DNA of 64,000 nt from Aquabacter cavernae (GTDB lineage Bacteria > Pseudomonadota > Alphaproteobacteria > Rhizobiales > Xanthobacteraceae), in NCBI RefSeq assembly GCF_003993795.1, contig NZ_RWKV01000015.1, forward strand, positions 434,001 to 498,000, written 5' to 3'. Within the stretch, counting starts at the first letter, position 1. Each line of letters begins with the position of its first letter. The notes below the pieces were generated by a model. It did no database searches and was not told where the DNA came from. It saw only the letters and a program-made list of their open reading frames with translations. Of the stretch, positions 18,601-27,051 are shown piece after piece. A program made the position numbers and the translations under genes.

Positions 18601-21600
18601 CGCCGGGCGCGCCGAGCGACACGTTCATGTTCGCCCCCTCGCCCATGGTGAGACTGCCCATGGTGAGCCCGCCGCTCTGGCCGCCCGAGAGCGTGCCGCC
18701 GCTGAGCACGCTCACCGCCTGGGAGATGCTGCCGGCGCCTGACAGGGTGGCGCCGTTCTGCACGGTGACCGCGCTGCCTGTGAGCGCGCCGTCCACCACC
18801 AGCGTTCCGGCCGCCACGGTGGTGAGGCCGGTATAATTGCTGGTGCCGGTCAGCGTCTGCGCGCCCGAGCCCGTCTTGGTCAGGCCACCCGCGCCCACGA
18901 GGCTTCCCGCGAACGTGGTGTTGGCGCCGTTGCCGCCGGTGGTGAGGGTTCCGCCGAGACTGACGGTGCCGCCGGCACCGGCGAGTGAGCCGATGGTCTC
19001 GGCGCTCATCAGTTCGAGGGCCGCGTTTGCGGACAGGGTCACGGCGCTGGCATCGGGAATGGACTGCCCGCCGACGAGGCGCAGCGTGCCGCCCTCAACA
19101 TTGGTCGGGCCCGAATAGGTGTTGTTCCCGGACAGGATGAGGGTTCCCAGATCCGTCTTGGCGATCCCGCCCGCGCCTGCGAGCACCGAAGCGATGGTGG
19201 CGATATAGCTGGAGCCGGCATTGGTCCCGTCGCCAACGCGGATTGTCGCGGGGCCTGACGGGGGCGCGAGGGTGAGCGTGCCGCCGGTCACCACATAGCC
19301 GTTCACCGCGAACTGCATGCCGGCCGCCGTGACCGCACCGACTTCGGTATCCACGGTCACCGTGCCAGGCACGGCCTGGAAAATGGCGAAGGACGCAGCG
19401 CTCCAGGGGCCATTGATCTGGCCGTTGGCGGTGGTCCAATTGTCGAAATCCGGGCCGGTGATGGCCGCGATCCAGGTGCCGCTGCCGCCGTTCACCACGC
19501 CGTTATTCTTCGGGCCGTTGCCGTCCCAGTAGTTCACCGTGAGGCCGCCGGTATTGATCAGGTTCACCTGATTGGCCACCGCGGTCTGCACGATGTTGAC
19601 CGAGCCGGCCGGCATGGAGCCGAGCGCCAGACCGTTATTGGTGAGATCCCCGGTGTAATCGATAAGGCGGTAGACGCCGACACCGTAGGTCCCCCCGGTG
19701 GACTGGGTGACATTCAACGTGCCGCCCAGAACCAGATCGCCGCCCACCACAAGAAGGTCGTTCAACGCACCTCCGGGCGTACCCGCCTGTCCCAGCTCGA
19801 AGCTCAGGACCGCGTTCGACTGCAGCGTCAGATCGCCCCGAATGGTCAGCATGCCCGGGCTGTTGCCCGGCGCGATGGTGCCGTCGCTGACGGTCACGCT
19901 GCCCCCGAAGGTTCCCGTTCCGGCAAGAGTGCCGCCGCCGCCGATGGCCAGCGAACTCCCGGACGCGCCGAAATGGCCATTCACCACCAGCGTCGCACCC
20001 GTCACGGAACCCGCCCCCGCAATCGGGGCAGCCGAGCTGCTGTCGTCGCCGGTCAGGATCAGCCGGCCGCTACCGACCAACTGAAGGTTGGAATAGGTTC
20101 CGGGGGCAGCCACAACCTGCTGAAGCAAATTCGAGAAGGTCAGGCTGCCGCCATTCACGGCGATCTTGGTGACACCGCCGCCGAAGATGACCGTGCCGGC
20201 CCAGCTATTGTCGCCGCCCGTGACAACGAGCGCACCGTCGCTGCCGGCGGCGCCTTGCGCGCCGATATTGAGCGTCTCCGCGCCCACCGCGATGCCGCCG
20301 CCGATCTGCAGCGTGGTCCCGGGATTCACATTGGTGTCGCCCGCCGTCGTGCCCAGCGCGGACGCATTGGTGATGGCGAGCACGCCGCCATTCAGGAAGG
20401 TTCGGCCGCTATAGGTATTGCTGCCGGCGAGGGTCAGCGTTGACGCGCCGCCCTTGCTCAGGTCACCCGTCCCGGCCAAGACAGCGCCGATGGTCCCGCC
20501 TGCGTTGAGAGTGAACGCGGTGGAGGTGATGGTGGTGCCGCTGCCGCCGATCGAGCCGCCGAACTGCGAAAACGCTCCAACACTCGCCGACGTGTTGAGG
20601 GCACCATCGATCTGAAGGAGGGAGCCGGTCAGCGAGAGCAGGCCGGCGGAGATCGTGCCGCCCGAGATCGTGCCGTTCCCGGTGCCCGTCAGCGTCTTTC
20701 CGTTGAGATCGAGGAGCCCCCCGGTCTGACTATAGGCGCCGGTCAGACCCACATTGTTGGCGAGGCGGACGGTGGCGCCGGAATTGGTGACGGTCTGTCC
20801 CGTGGCGTCGATATTGTCGTTCAGCAGGATGTTGCCCGCGGCGAACACAAGGCCGGACTGGGTGCTCTGGATGGAGCCCCTGTCGGCAACCCCGATGCCG
20901 CCGCTCACCCCGGTCAGGGTGCCGAACGTGCTGCCCGTTCCGCCGCTAATGGTGAGGGTATTTGCCGAGGCGTTGACGATGCTACCCGCGATCAGCCCGC
21001 TATTGGTGATCGGCCCGAACGAGCCGCTATTATTGATGGCGACGGCGCTCTGGATGGTCCCGCTATTGGTCAGGGCACTCAGAGTTCCGCTGTTTTGAAT
21101 TCCGTAGTTGCCGCCTGTGATCAGCCCCTCATTGCTCAGCGAGCCGATTGTCCCTCGCTGATCGATGCCATCGGCATCACCGATGATCGTTCCCGTGTTG
21201 GACAGCTGGGTGATGACACCGCGCACGCCGATGCCGTCCCCATCCTCGCTCATGATCGTCCCGCTGTTCGTGAGCGTTCCGATGGAGCCCTGGACATATA
21301 AGCCGGAACTGCTGGCGCCATTGATGGTCCCGCTATTGGTCAACTGACCAATGCTGCCACCCGTCCTTACGCTAAGACCTGTCGAGGGGCCGTAAATCTG
21401 CCCGCTATTATTCAGGGTCCCGACAACGCCATAGATAAGAACGCCCACTTCTCCGGTGCTGTTTACGAGACCATTGTTCGTGAACAGACCGACTGTGGCG
21501 AGCGGTGTCGGATTGGGGACGATCGTGTTGAAACCAACCACCACGCCCGCGCCCTGGCCACCCGAGATCGTTCCGCCCGCAAGGTTGGTGAGCGTGCCGA

Positions 21601-23455
21601 TAGTGCCTTGCGTGGCAATGCCATCATCCTGTTGGCCGATGATGTGGCCGCTATTGATCAGTTCCGTGATGGTGGATTGCGTGCCGAGATTGAACACGCC
21701 GCCATCGGTACCGAAGATGGTTCCGGAATTGTTCAGCGAGGTGATGGTACCGGCGTTCTGAATTCCGAGTGTATCGCCCTGGATGGTGCCGGAATTCGTC
21801 AGCGATCCGATGGTGCCTAACTCCGTGGCGGAGGTGTTCCGGGCAACGAGGATGCCGATCTTATCGCCTGTGATGGAGCCGTGATTGGTGAGCGTTCCGA
21901 TGCTGGCCTCCGAAGAGACCTCCATCGCCGTGCCTTCACCGGAATAGATCCGGGCACCCGCAGCGTTCACCAGGGTGGTGATGCTGCCACCTATCGTCAC
22001 GAGAATGGCGTTGGTCGTGTCGTCGGTGCGGATGGTCCCCTCATTGGTCAACGCGCCGATGAGGCCCGACGTGCGAATGCCGGTGTCGCCGAAAATCGTG
22101 CCGGCATTGTAGAGCGAGGTGATCGTGCCGGAATTGTCGATGCCGATATGAACGCCGTAGGAGGAGGTGCCGCCGATGGTACCGGTCGCCCCATTGGATA
22201 TGGAACCGATGGACCCCGCATTCTGTACGGCCACTTCATAACCGAGCACTGCGCCATTGTTGGTCAGCGTGCCGATCGACCCACCCGAGGCCACGTTGAT
22301 GGCCGTGCCTTCCGTGGAATTGATGGTCGCGTCCACGGCATTGAAAAAGCTGGTGATCACGCCGGTTCCGGCCACCACCACGCCGGCGGCATGGCTCTCC
22401 GCCAGTATGGTCCTGTTGTTGGTCAGAACACCGATGGAGCCTATGGCAGAGATCGCCATATACTCGTCGGTCTCGATCAGGCCGTCATTGGTCAATACGC
22501 TGATGGCGCCGGGGGTCAGGATACCGACATCACCGCGGATGGTGCCTTCGTTGGTGATCGTGCCGATGGCTGCATCAGCCCCAACGAGAATGCCGACATC
22601 AGACCCTTCGATGGTGCTGCTCGCCGCATTGGCCAGCGTAGCGATCCTGCCGCCGGTGCTCGGGGTCGCAGCGCCAAGGAAAATGCCGGCATAGCCGCCG
22701 GAGATCGTCCCCGAATTGGTCAGGCCGCCGATGGTGCCCCAGTTGCCGATGGCCGTCCGGCCCTGAATGGTAGCGCTGTTGTTCAGCGTCGTGATGGTGC
22801 CGCCGACGGCATTGAGAATGGCGGTATTGCTCGACCCCATCATGGTCGAGTTGGACAGGATCAATCCGCTCCCGGAATTTTCCAACGTCCCGATCACTCC
22901 GGCATTGTAGATGCCGTTTATCTGGGGGGTGACGTCGTCATTGATCTTGTCGCCGACCGCTTCGATGATGCCGGTATTGGTGAAGGTCGCGACCGAGCCT
23001 CCAAAATTCGCAAGGCCGGCGACAAGGTTGAACACGTCGCCCGCATCCAGCGTGCCGTTCACGGAAACCAAGCCGGTATTTTCGAACGTGATCGCACCGC
23101 TGGAAATCAGGACACCCGCGATGGCGGCGTTGGTACCGGACGTGATGGTTCCAGCCGCTTGGATGGTACCGGCATTGGTGAGCACGCCGGGATTGGCGCT
23201 GGACAGAACGCCCACCACATTTGCGCCCGTCACGCCGCCGGTGAGAGTGCCCGTGCTCTGGATGAGCAGGTTTGAATTGCCGATCCAGTTGAAGCAGGTG
23301 ACGGCCGCGCTGATGGTCGCTCCGGTCGTATTGAGGCACGCGGCCTCGACCTTGGTCGGGCTGCTCAAGCTCGCAGCGGTCGCGATGAACGAAACCCCGG
23401 CCAGCAACTGCCAACGGCGAGCCCGACCCGCGCCGGAATTCTTCATCACACCCAT
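15698..23455 (-). CDS. Large type V autotransporter with beta-barrel domain (putative adhesin)
   Basis: A 2585-residue outer-membrane autotransporter. Residues 1 to about 38 look like a signal peptide (basic start, hydrophobic core, cleavage near KVEAA). Residues about 50-950 hold dozens of short beta-helix turns of the type IGTLTNSGTI. About 1000-2280 carry passenger-associated repeats (GGTLQLGDGG, GTLILTGSNTYTG). About 2305-2585 form the C-terminal barrel, beginning at TLWAQGYGGWGNAFG and ending in phenylalanine (FTAQFSLKF), as barrel proteins do. The only cysteines I see are two near residues 39 and 54. A stretch of roughly 300 residues is duplicated (copies near 1255 and 1642). The AraC-type regulator upstream runs in the same direction and may control it. 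Adhesion or biofilm function is inferred from the family. Confidence 0.9.
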   Translation of the reverse strand: MGVMKNSGAGRARRWQLLAGVSFIATAASLSSPTKVEAACLNTTGATISAAVTCFNWIGNSNLLIQSTGTLTGGVTGANVVGVLSSANPGVLTNAGTIQAAGTITSGTNAAIAGVLISSGAITFENTGLVSVNGTLDAGDVFNLVAGLANFGGSVATFTNTGIIEAVGDKINDDVTPQINGIYNAGVIGTLENSGSGLILSNSTMMGSSNTAILNAVGGTITTLNNSATIQGRTAIGNWGTIGGLTNSGTISGGYAGIFLGAATPSTGGRIATLANAASSTIEGSDVGILVGADAAIGTITNEGTIRGDVGILTPGAISVLTNDGLIETDEYMAISAIGSIGVLTNNRTILAESHAAGVVVAGTGVITSFFNAVDATINSTEGTAINVASGGSIGTLTNNGAVLGYEVAVQNAGSIGSISNGATGTIGGTSSYGVHIGIDNSGTITSLYNAGTIFGDTGIRTSGLIGALTNEGTIRTDDTTNAILVTIGGSITTLVNAAGARIYSGEGTAMEVSSEASIGTLTNHGSITGDKIGILVARNTSATELGTIGSLTNSGTIQGDTLGIQNAGTITSLNNSGTIFGTDGGVFNLGTQSTITELINSGHIIGQQDDGIATQGTIGTLTNLAGGTISGGQGAGVVVGFNTIVPNPTPLATVGLFTNNGLVNSTGEVGVLIYGVVGTLNNSGQIYGPSTGLSVRTGGSIGQLTNSGTINGASSSGLYVQGSIGTLTNSGTIMSEDGDGIGVRGVITQLSNTGTIIGDADGIDQRGTIGSLSNEGLITGGNYGIQNSGTLSALTNSGTIQSAVAINNSGSFGPITNSGLIAGSIVNASANTLTISGGTGSTFGTLTGVSGGIGVADRGSIQSTQSGLVFAAGNILLNDNIDATGQTVTNSGATVRLANNVGLTGAYSQTGGLLDLNGKTLTGTGNGTISGGTISAGLLSLTGSLLQIDGALNTSASVGAFSQFGGSIGGSGTTITSTAFTLNAGGTIGAVLAGTGDLSKGGASTLTLAGSNTYSGRTFLNGGVLAITNASALGTTAGDTNVNPGTTLQIGGGIAVGAETLNIGAQGAAGSDGALVVTGGDNSWAGTVIFGGGVTKIAVNGGSLTFSNLLQQVVAAPGTYSNLQLVGSGRLILTGDDSSSAAPIAGAGSVTGATLVVNGHFGASGSSLAIGGGGTLAGTGTFGGSVTVSDGTIAPGNSPGMLTIRGDLTLQSNAVLSFELGQAGTPGGALNDLLVVGGDLVLGGTLNVTQSTGGTYGVGVYRLIDYTGDLTNNGLALGSMPAGSVNIVQTAVANQVNLINTGGLTVNYWDGNGPKNNGVVNGGSGTWIAAITGPDFDNWTTANGQINGPWSAASFAIFQAVPGTVTVDTEVGAVTAAGMQFAVNGYVVTGGTLTLAPPSGPATIRVGDGTNAGSSYIATIASVLAGAGGIAKTDLGTLILSGNNTYSGPTNVEGGTLRLVGGQSIPDASAVTLSANAALELMSAETIGSLAGAGGTVSLGGTLTTGGNGANTTFAGSLVGAGGLTKTGSGAQTLTGTSNYTGLTTVAAGTLVVDGALTGSAVTVQNGATLSGAGSISQAVSVLSGGTLSGGQSGGLTMGSLTMGEGANMNVSLGAPGGSGVFNVNGDLTLAGSLNVSATAGFGIGIYRVANYSGTLTDNGFALGSIPTGYEGGIQTSIANQVNLFVDDPNTPISFWNGTTTSPTFTVEGGSGTWLATSETNWTNAYGFVSRPWNSGFAIFQGQAGTVTVSSANGQVSAMGMQFVETGYTVTGASILLTSSGSGPAIIRVGDGTAAGAATTATIAASLGGSVGLEKADLGTLVLTGANTYTGGTTISGGTLQLGDGGTMGTVLGDVVNNGVLAFNLFGETSFGGTVSGSGSIVQAGSGTLSLTGNNSFSGGTTISRGTLRLTGVQPLGTGGITLNTAGTLRASDTFAYGGGISLVRTGDAPSAAIEVDPQEVLTLSGVISGAYGFSKTGTGTLILTGSNTYTGLTTISAGTLQLGDGGTTGSISGDVLNNANLIFNRSDTYAFTGAITGTGFVTFTGGGTVLFSSPYQGPVAVDNATVRLQAGSTTASPFTVYADGILGGTATIGALTVNSGGMVAPGYSPGTLTVSGPVTFNSGAVYQVDVTPDLQHDLILASGAVTLSSGANVQVAAVPGRYPVQTTIPIITTTDTVTGTFGGVTSDYAFLDPFLTYDAQNVYLTLVYTNTDFTAYAQTVNQLNTAVGAQALGFGNPVFDAVVQLSQGAVPTALNQLSGEIYPSVNTVILQEAVYLREAVTGRLRQSEGAPGAAGGPATAALAQGLTPTLWAQGYGGWGNAFGNGNAASISSSVGGFFAGLDVGVTENVRAGIVAGFSQTQFDVDARNSSGSMDNYDIGLYAGGQFGAFALRGGVSYTWHDVSVGRSVLFPGFSGATDGGYTVGTTQVFGEAAYDFNIGSYAFEPFLGLAYLNVSGGSLSEGGFAANGAALSVNLEAQNTVYTTLGIRAATTFTVNGRALTPSVTLGWQHAFGDTTPSATMLFLGGSTPFNVQGVPIAEDTAVVGAGLSYALSDLATLQVNYTGQIASEASQNAFTAQFSLKF

Positions 23456-23914
23456 TCCCCGCCCCTATCACTGATGTGGCGGGAGCCCCCTCCCTGCCAC
23501 TAAATTCCGTTCAAAAACTCTCGAATCCAATCCGTCAGGATCGGACATTCGGCCGACCGGAACCGGCTGGCCCGGCACGGGACATGCGCGTCCGACGCCA
23601 TGGTGGAAGACGGCCCGCGACTGCTGCGCGCCGAAGACGAAGCATTGATGGAAAAACGGACGCCGGAGCGCGCAGAAACGCCGGGAACAAGCCACCCAGC
23701 CGGCCACCATCGCCTAACCCGCTCCGCATCCTGCCCCGCTCAGTCAAAGCCCAGGATTCGTCGCCCGTGATCTGGGCGAACCGGCGGAGCGTGGGATGGG
23801 ACCCCTGGAAGGTCTACCGTAATTGCGCAAAGGCTATCCGATTTACGAAACGCACCCGGATAATTTCCGCGCCGTTGCGCTTCTGCCACGCAGGCGTAAA
23901 GCCCGTATGATTGC
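23456..23914 (-). promoter_or_regulatory. 459-base leader/promoter region of the autotransporter gene
   Basis: No convincing gene lies here. The one sizeable frame, on the plus strand at 23476-23910, is Arg/Pro-rich, resembles no family and looks like random GC-rich coding potential. The region should carry the autotransporter promoter; no sigma-70-like box pair could be fixed with confidence by eye. It follows the stop of the AraC-type gene. Confidence 0.4.
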
Positions 23915-24922
23915 TTACCCCTGCCGGGCGCGGGTGGCGGCCAAAGTCTCGGAAGGGTATTCGCCGAACTTCTCCCGGTAGAGCCTGGAAAAGTCACCGA
24001 GATTGGAGAAGCCGAACATCAAGGCGACAGCGGTCACGCTGCTCTCCGCCCCCCGCGTCATGAGCAGATCGCGCGCCGCGTTCAGCCGCTCATTGCGGAT
24101 CCAGACCAGAGGCGGGCAGCCGAACTGCTTCTGAAAGCTGTATTGAAGGCTACGGGCCGACTGGCCACTGACGACTTCGAGATCCGTCAGGGTGATCCGC
24201 CGGCTCAGATTGGCCATGACATATTCGCAGGCGCGCTCCAGGCGCTTGTCGCCGATGACGGAAGAGCGCTTGCCCTCCTTCTCTCCGAATAGCTTTTCAC
24301 CAAGCAGCATGCCGCAGATGGCGCGGTAGAAGACATCATCGATGGCCAGCTTTTCCGCCGCCTCGCCGGAAAGATTGCAGGCGTCCAAGGCCTTGCAGGC
24401 GCCTCGCAGGAGGAGGTCGAAATTCACGCCGCCCGCGACCAGTTGCAGGGAAACGGGACGATTGAAATCAAGCCTCGCCTCATCCTGCGCCAGCATGACC
24501 TTGGCCGTCTCCAGCAGGCGGCGCTTGTCGAGGCCGGCCACGAGGACGGAGCGGTGACCACCCGTGCCGATCCTCTCCCCTTCCGGAGCCAGGAGGGCCG
24601 TCTCCATGACATCGCATCGGACGGGCTCCGTATTCACGGTCGATTTGATGGGCGCCCCGTCAATGGGCATGAAAAAGGATAGCTCATTGGCATCCACCCG
24701 CGTGCGGATGGGCGTGTGGGCGATGCAGCCCAGGCGCAGCCCGTTGATGGTCGCGGCGGAGCGCTGGATGGCGAAAGCGGACGGATCCCCCAACGCATCA
24801 TACTCGGCGCTCCAGCCGAGCATCTGCTGGACCTGCTCCTGCATGCGGACAAGGGATTTGGAATAGACCTTGCTCCGGTTGCCAAACGCCAGCGCGTGCA
24901 ATGCCGGATCCCCTTTCCGCAT
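23915..24922 (-). CDS. AraC/XylS-family transcriptional regulator
   Basis: A 335-residue regulator from ATG 24922 (MRKGDPALHA). A TTG at 24988 could add 22 residues but is less likely. The N-terminal 200 residues resemble the AraC-binding-like domain of the AraC/XylS group (LSFFMPIDG, ETALLAPEGERIG). The C-terminal 100 residues form the double helix-turn-helix: RLERACEYVMANLSRRITL, then SGQSARSLQYSFQKQFG, then VTAVALMFGFSNLGDFSRLY followed by FGEYPSE. This is the classic arrangement, and such proteins usually activate neighbouring genes in response to a small molecule. The nearest target in the same direction is the autotransporter 459 bases downstream; this link is inferred from position only. 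Confidence 0.88.
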   Translation of the reverse strand: MRKGDPALHALAFGNRSKVYSKSLVRMQEQVQQMLGWSAEYDALGDPSAFAIQRSAATINGLRLGCIAHTPIRTRVDANELSFFMPIDGAPIKSTVNTEPVRCDVMETALLAPEGERIGTGGHRSVLVAGLDKRRLLETAKVMLAQDEARLDFNRPVSLQLVAGGVNFDLLLRGACKALDACNLSGEAAEKLAIDDVFYRAICGMLLGEKLFGEKEGKRSSVIGDKRLERACEYVMANLSRRITLTDLEVVSGQSARSLQYSFQKQFGCPPLVWIRNERLNAARDLLMTRGAESSVTAVALMFGFSNLGDFSRLYREKFGEYPSETLAATRARQG

Positions 24923-25245
24923 GCTCAAAGCGCCCGCGCCGCTCTTACGCGGCTGCAATTCTCGGCCAACACTATCTCTGCTCCCCAATCAAAGAATTAT
25001 TATCTTCAGCCGTGATGAAACCGCCTGCGAGGGATGGAAGTACAGTACCCACTGGGCGTGCAACGAAGCGCTGAGGGCGCTTTTCCGAAGGCCCGGATCA
25101 CAAAAAACGTCTTGAACTATGCCTTACGGAAACATCGCCGCCTTTAACCTTGGCGGCACCATACGGCCCCTATGGATCATAGGCGACGAACAACCACCCG
25201 GTCTATCGGGAAAGACGTGTGGAAGACAAAATACACGCGGCACAG

Positions 25246-25276
25246 GCCTTTGAAATAAATCATATATTTCAAAGGC
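25246..25276. repeat. 12-base perfect inverted repeat
   Basis: GCCTTTGAAATA (25246-25257) and its complement (25265-25276) flank a seven-base loop. No poly-T follows, so an operator or a structured element is more likely than a terminator. Confidence 0.45.
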
Positions 25277-25430
25277 ATGGGATGACTTCCCTCGTCCCTC
25301 TCACGGCAGTTCGGTCCGAAGCTCAGGACGGTTCGCGCGAACGGCCCTCAACCGTACACGCCGCGTGCACTATGGTGGGCGATGCCAGGCTCGCGACGGT
25401 TGCAATCAGGGACACTGCGGCCAGCCAAAG

Positions 25431-25527
25431 TGTTTCAGCTTTTCACGGAAACGCTGAAACAGTCTATCTCTTTGTTTTTGCGCATTTCCTTCACGCGAAC
25501 CGCTTCACACTTCGCTCGGAAATGCTC
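25431..25527 (+). repeat. Rhizobiales-type intergenic repeat element, copy A
   Basis: The element has hairpin 1 (TGTTTCAGC 25431-25439 with GCTGAAACA 25453-25461), a conserved core (TCTATCTCTTTGTTTTT, 25463-25479), then hairpin 2 (GCATTTCC 25482-25489 with GGAAATGC 25518-25525). A second copy with the same architecture and core lies at 46378-46470 in the opposite orientation. Elements of this look (hairpin, CTATCT-TTTGTTTT core, ACGCG-TTC hairpin) are familiar between genes across Rhizobiales genomes. Confidence 0.75.
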
Positions 25528-25761
25528 AAGTGCACCCTGCCGGCACGGCCATTGCGCATGATGCTCATTCAATCCCCCCGCCCGCCGCCACAGCGGACAG
25601 CCCCCCAACTCAATCCTTAATTTTGCGCCCTTCCTGCGGAAATATATCAATGCGCATTCAACTATAAATCGATACTTGAAGACCATAACCCTGCCGATAC
25701 AAGAGAAAATTATGTGTATAAAATAAATTCTAATCCCAGATAAACTATAGTGCACTCTATT

Positions 25762-25881
25762 ATGACTAAAAAACGAATAAGTTTACGAGATTTCTACCAA
25801 CATATAGTTTCAGATAGAATATTTTTGCGTGAAATCTCAAGCCTCAGACAACAAGAATGGAGCGACTTACCATACCCATAA
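25762..25881 (+). CDS. Possible 39-residue peptide in an AT-rich patch, function unknown
   Basis: ATG 25762 to TAA 25879 encodes a basic peptide beginning MTKKRISLRDFYQH and ending WSDLPYP. Codon choice is A/T-rich and unlike every neighbour. No clear ribosome-binding site was found. It ends 12 bases before the convergent stop of the glycosyltransferase gene. It may be a remnant of a foreign gene or chance. Confidence 0.25.
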   Translation: MTKKRISLRDFYQHIVSDRIFLREISSLRQQEWSDLPYP

Positions 25882-25893
25882 GCGGATATTTCT

Positions 25894-27051
25894 CTAATAG
25901 CGGAGATTGTGAAGCTCGCGTGCCAGCGCGGCGAACACGCTCTCCCAGTCGCCGACTTTCGGCTGTCGAAACAGGCGCACGCTTGGATACCAAGGCGTGT
26001 CGTCACGCTCCAGCAGCCAGCGCCAGTCCGGCACGAAGGGCAGGAGCACCCAGCCGGGCCGCCCCAGCGCGCCCGCAAGATGGATGGGCGACGAATCGAC
26101 CGAAATGAGCAGGTCCGCCACCTCGAGAATGGCGGCCGTGTCCTCGAAATCCGCGATCTCGCTGTCCAGGGCCTCCATGCGAAGCCCCGCGGGAGGTGTC
26201 AGCGCTTCGGCGGCGCGCGGCCCCTTCTGGACGGCGATGAAGCTCGCCCCGGCCGCGCCCAGGGGCACGAAACGCTCAAGTGGGATGGAGCGGTTGGCGT
26301 CGTTCGTGTGGGTGGGCGTTCCGGCCCAGACCAGCGCCACAATGGGGCGCGGCAGGTGCGCGAGGCGGGTGCGCCAGCGGGCGACGCGCGCCGGGTCGGC
26401 GCGCAGATACGGCACGGGGCCGGGCAGGTCCGTGAGCTTCAGCCCCAGCACCATGGGCAGGGACATCATCTCGCAATGCACGTCGAAGGCGGGCGGCAAT
26501 TGCCCGCGCTCCACGATCTCGTCCGGCCCCTCCATGCGCCGCGCCAGCGGGAGCAAGGCGGAATGGATCTCCAGCACCACCCGCGCCCCGCTGCGCGCCT
26601 TCGCATCCCGCACCAGCCGCATGAATTGCAGGGTGTCGCCGAAGCCCTGCTCGTCATGGATGAGCAAGGTCTTGCCGGGAATGGGCGCGCCATCCCAGCG
26701 CGGGCGCTGCACCTTGCGGGCGATGCGGGCCGTGTGGGGCATGTCGTAGCGCCAGTGATATTCCCGCCAGCCCCGCTTGAACTCGCCCATGAGCAGCAGG
26801 CTCTCGGCCAAGTCGAAGCGCCCCGGCAGGTCTCCGGGCATGAGTTCCACCACCCGGCCCTGAAGCTCGGCGGCCTCCGCGATGCGGCCCTGGCCGCGCA
26901 CCGCGCGGGCCAGCAGCTTGGCAAGGGGAATGGTCGCGCCATGGGCGGACATATGCGCCCGGATCATCTGCTCGGCCTGCGCGAAACTCCCTTGCCCCAT
27001 GAGATCCACAACGGCCTGGTCCAGGCGGGCGGCGGGCATGGGCGCGTTCAT
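25894..27051 (-). CDS. TPR protein with GT9/ADP-heptosyltransferase-like glycosyltransferase domain
   Basis: A 385-residue protein, probably cytoplasmic. Residues 1 to about 115 are TPR-like helices (FAQAEQMIRAHMSAHG, GRFDLAESLLLMGEFKRGWREYHWRYDMP). The rest is a glycosyltransferase-B-like domain: GKTLLIHDEQGFGDTLQF (about 126-143) resembles the start of GT9/GT41-like proteins, and ADLLISVDSSPIHLAGALG (about 313-331) is the nucleotide-sugar pocket motif. Its start overlaps the last four bases of the upstream TPR-sulfotransferase gene (ATGA), so the two are translationally coupled. Substrate is unknown; surface proteins encoded nearby are possible acceptors, by inference. Confidence 0.8.
   Translation of the reverse strand: MNAPMPAARLDQAVVDLMGQGSFAQAEQMIRAHMSAHGATIPLAKLLARAVRGQGRIAEAAELQGRVVELMPGDLPGRFDLAESLLLMGEFKRGWREYHWRYDMPHTARIARKVQRPRWDGAPIPGKTLLIHDEQGFGDTLQFMRLVRDAKARSGARVVLEIHSALLPLARRMEGPDEIVERGQLPPAFDVHCEMMSLPMVLGLKLTDLPGPVPYLRADPARVARWRTRLAHLPRPIVALVWAGTPTHTNDANRSIPLERFVPLGAAGASFIAVQKGPRAAEALTPPAGLRMEALDSEIADFEDTAAILEVADLLISVDSSPIHLAGALGRPGWVLLPFVPDWRWLLERDDTPWYPSVRLFRQPKVGDWESVFAALARELHNLRY

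Larger units (their letters stand above)
24923..25893. other. 971-base gene-poor region with a Rhizobiales repeat and an AT-rich patch
   Basis: No family-recognisable gene is present. From left to right it holds the promoter side of the AraC-type gene, a 6-base stem (25137-25157), a perfect 12-base stem (25246-25276), an intergenic repeat element (25431-25527), and a markedly AT-rich patch from about 25620 to 25890 with a 39-codon open frame. The patch contrasts with the GC-rich surroundings and could be the remnant of acquired DNA. Confidence 0.6.

Noticed and set aside
15284-18742. A 1152-codon open frame antisense to the autotransporter
   Set aside because: Arg/Gly/His-rich nonsense composition; the opposite strand encodes a clear barrel and passenger repeats.
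20900-23000. CRISPR-like regular repeats in the autotransporter region
   Set aside because: The repeats encode beta-helix turns (IGTLTNSGTI type), vary in sequence and spacing, and lack unique spacers.
23476-23910. A 144-codon plus-strand frame in the autotransporter leader
   Set aside because: Arg/Pro-rich, no family resemblance and no ribosome-binding site; likely chance in GC-rich DNA.
25219-25620. A 133-codon plus-strand frame upstream of the AT-rich patch
   Set aside because: Much of it is the translation of the intergenic repeat element; the same peptide phrase appears at the second repeat copy on the other strand.
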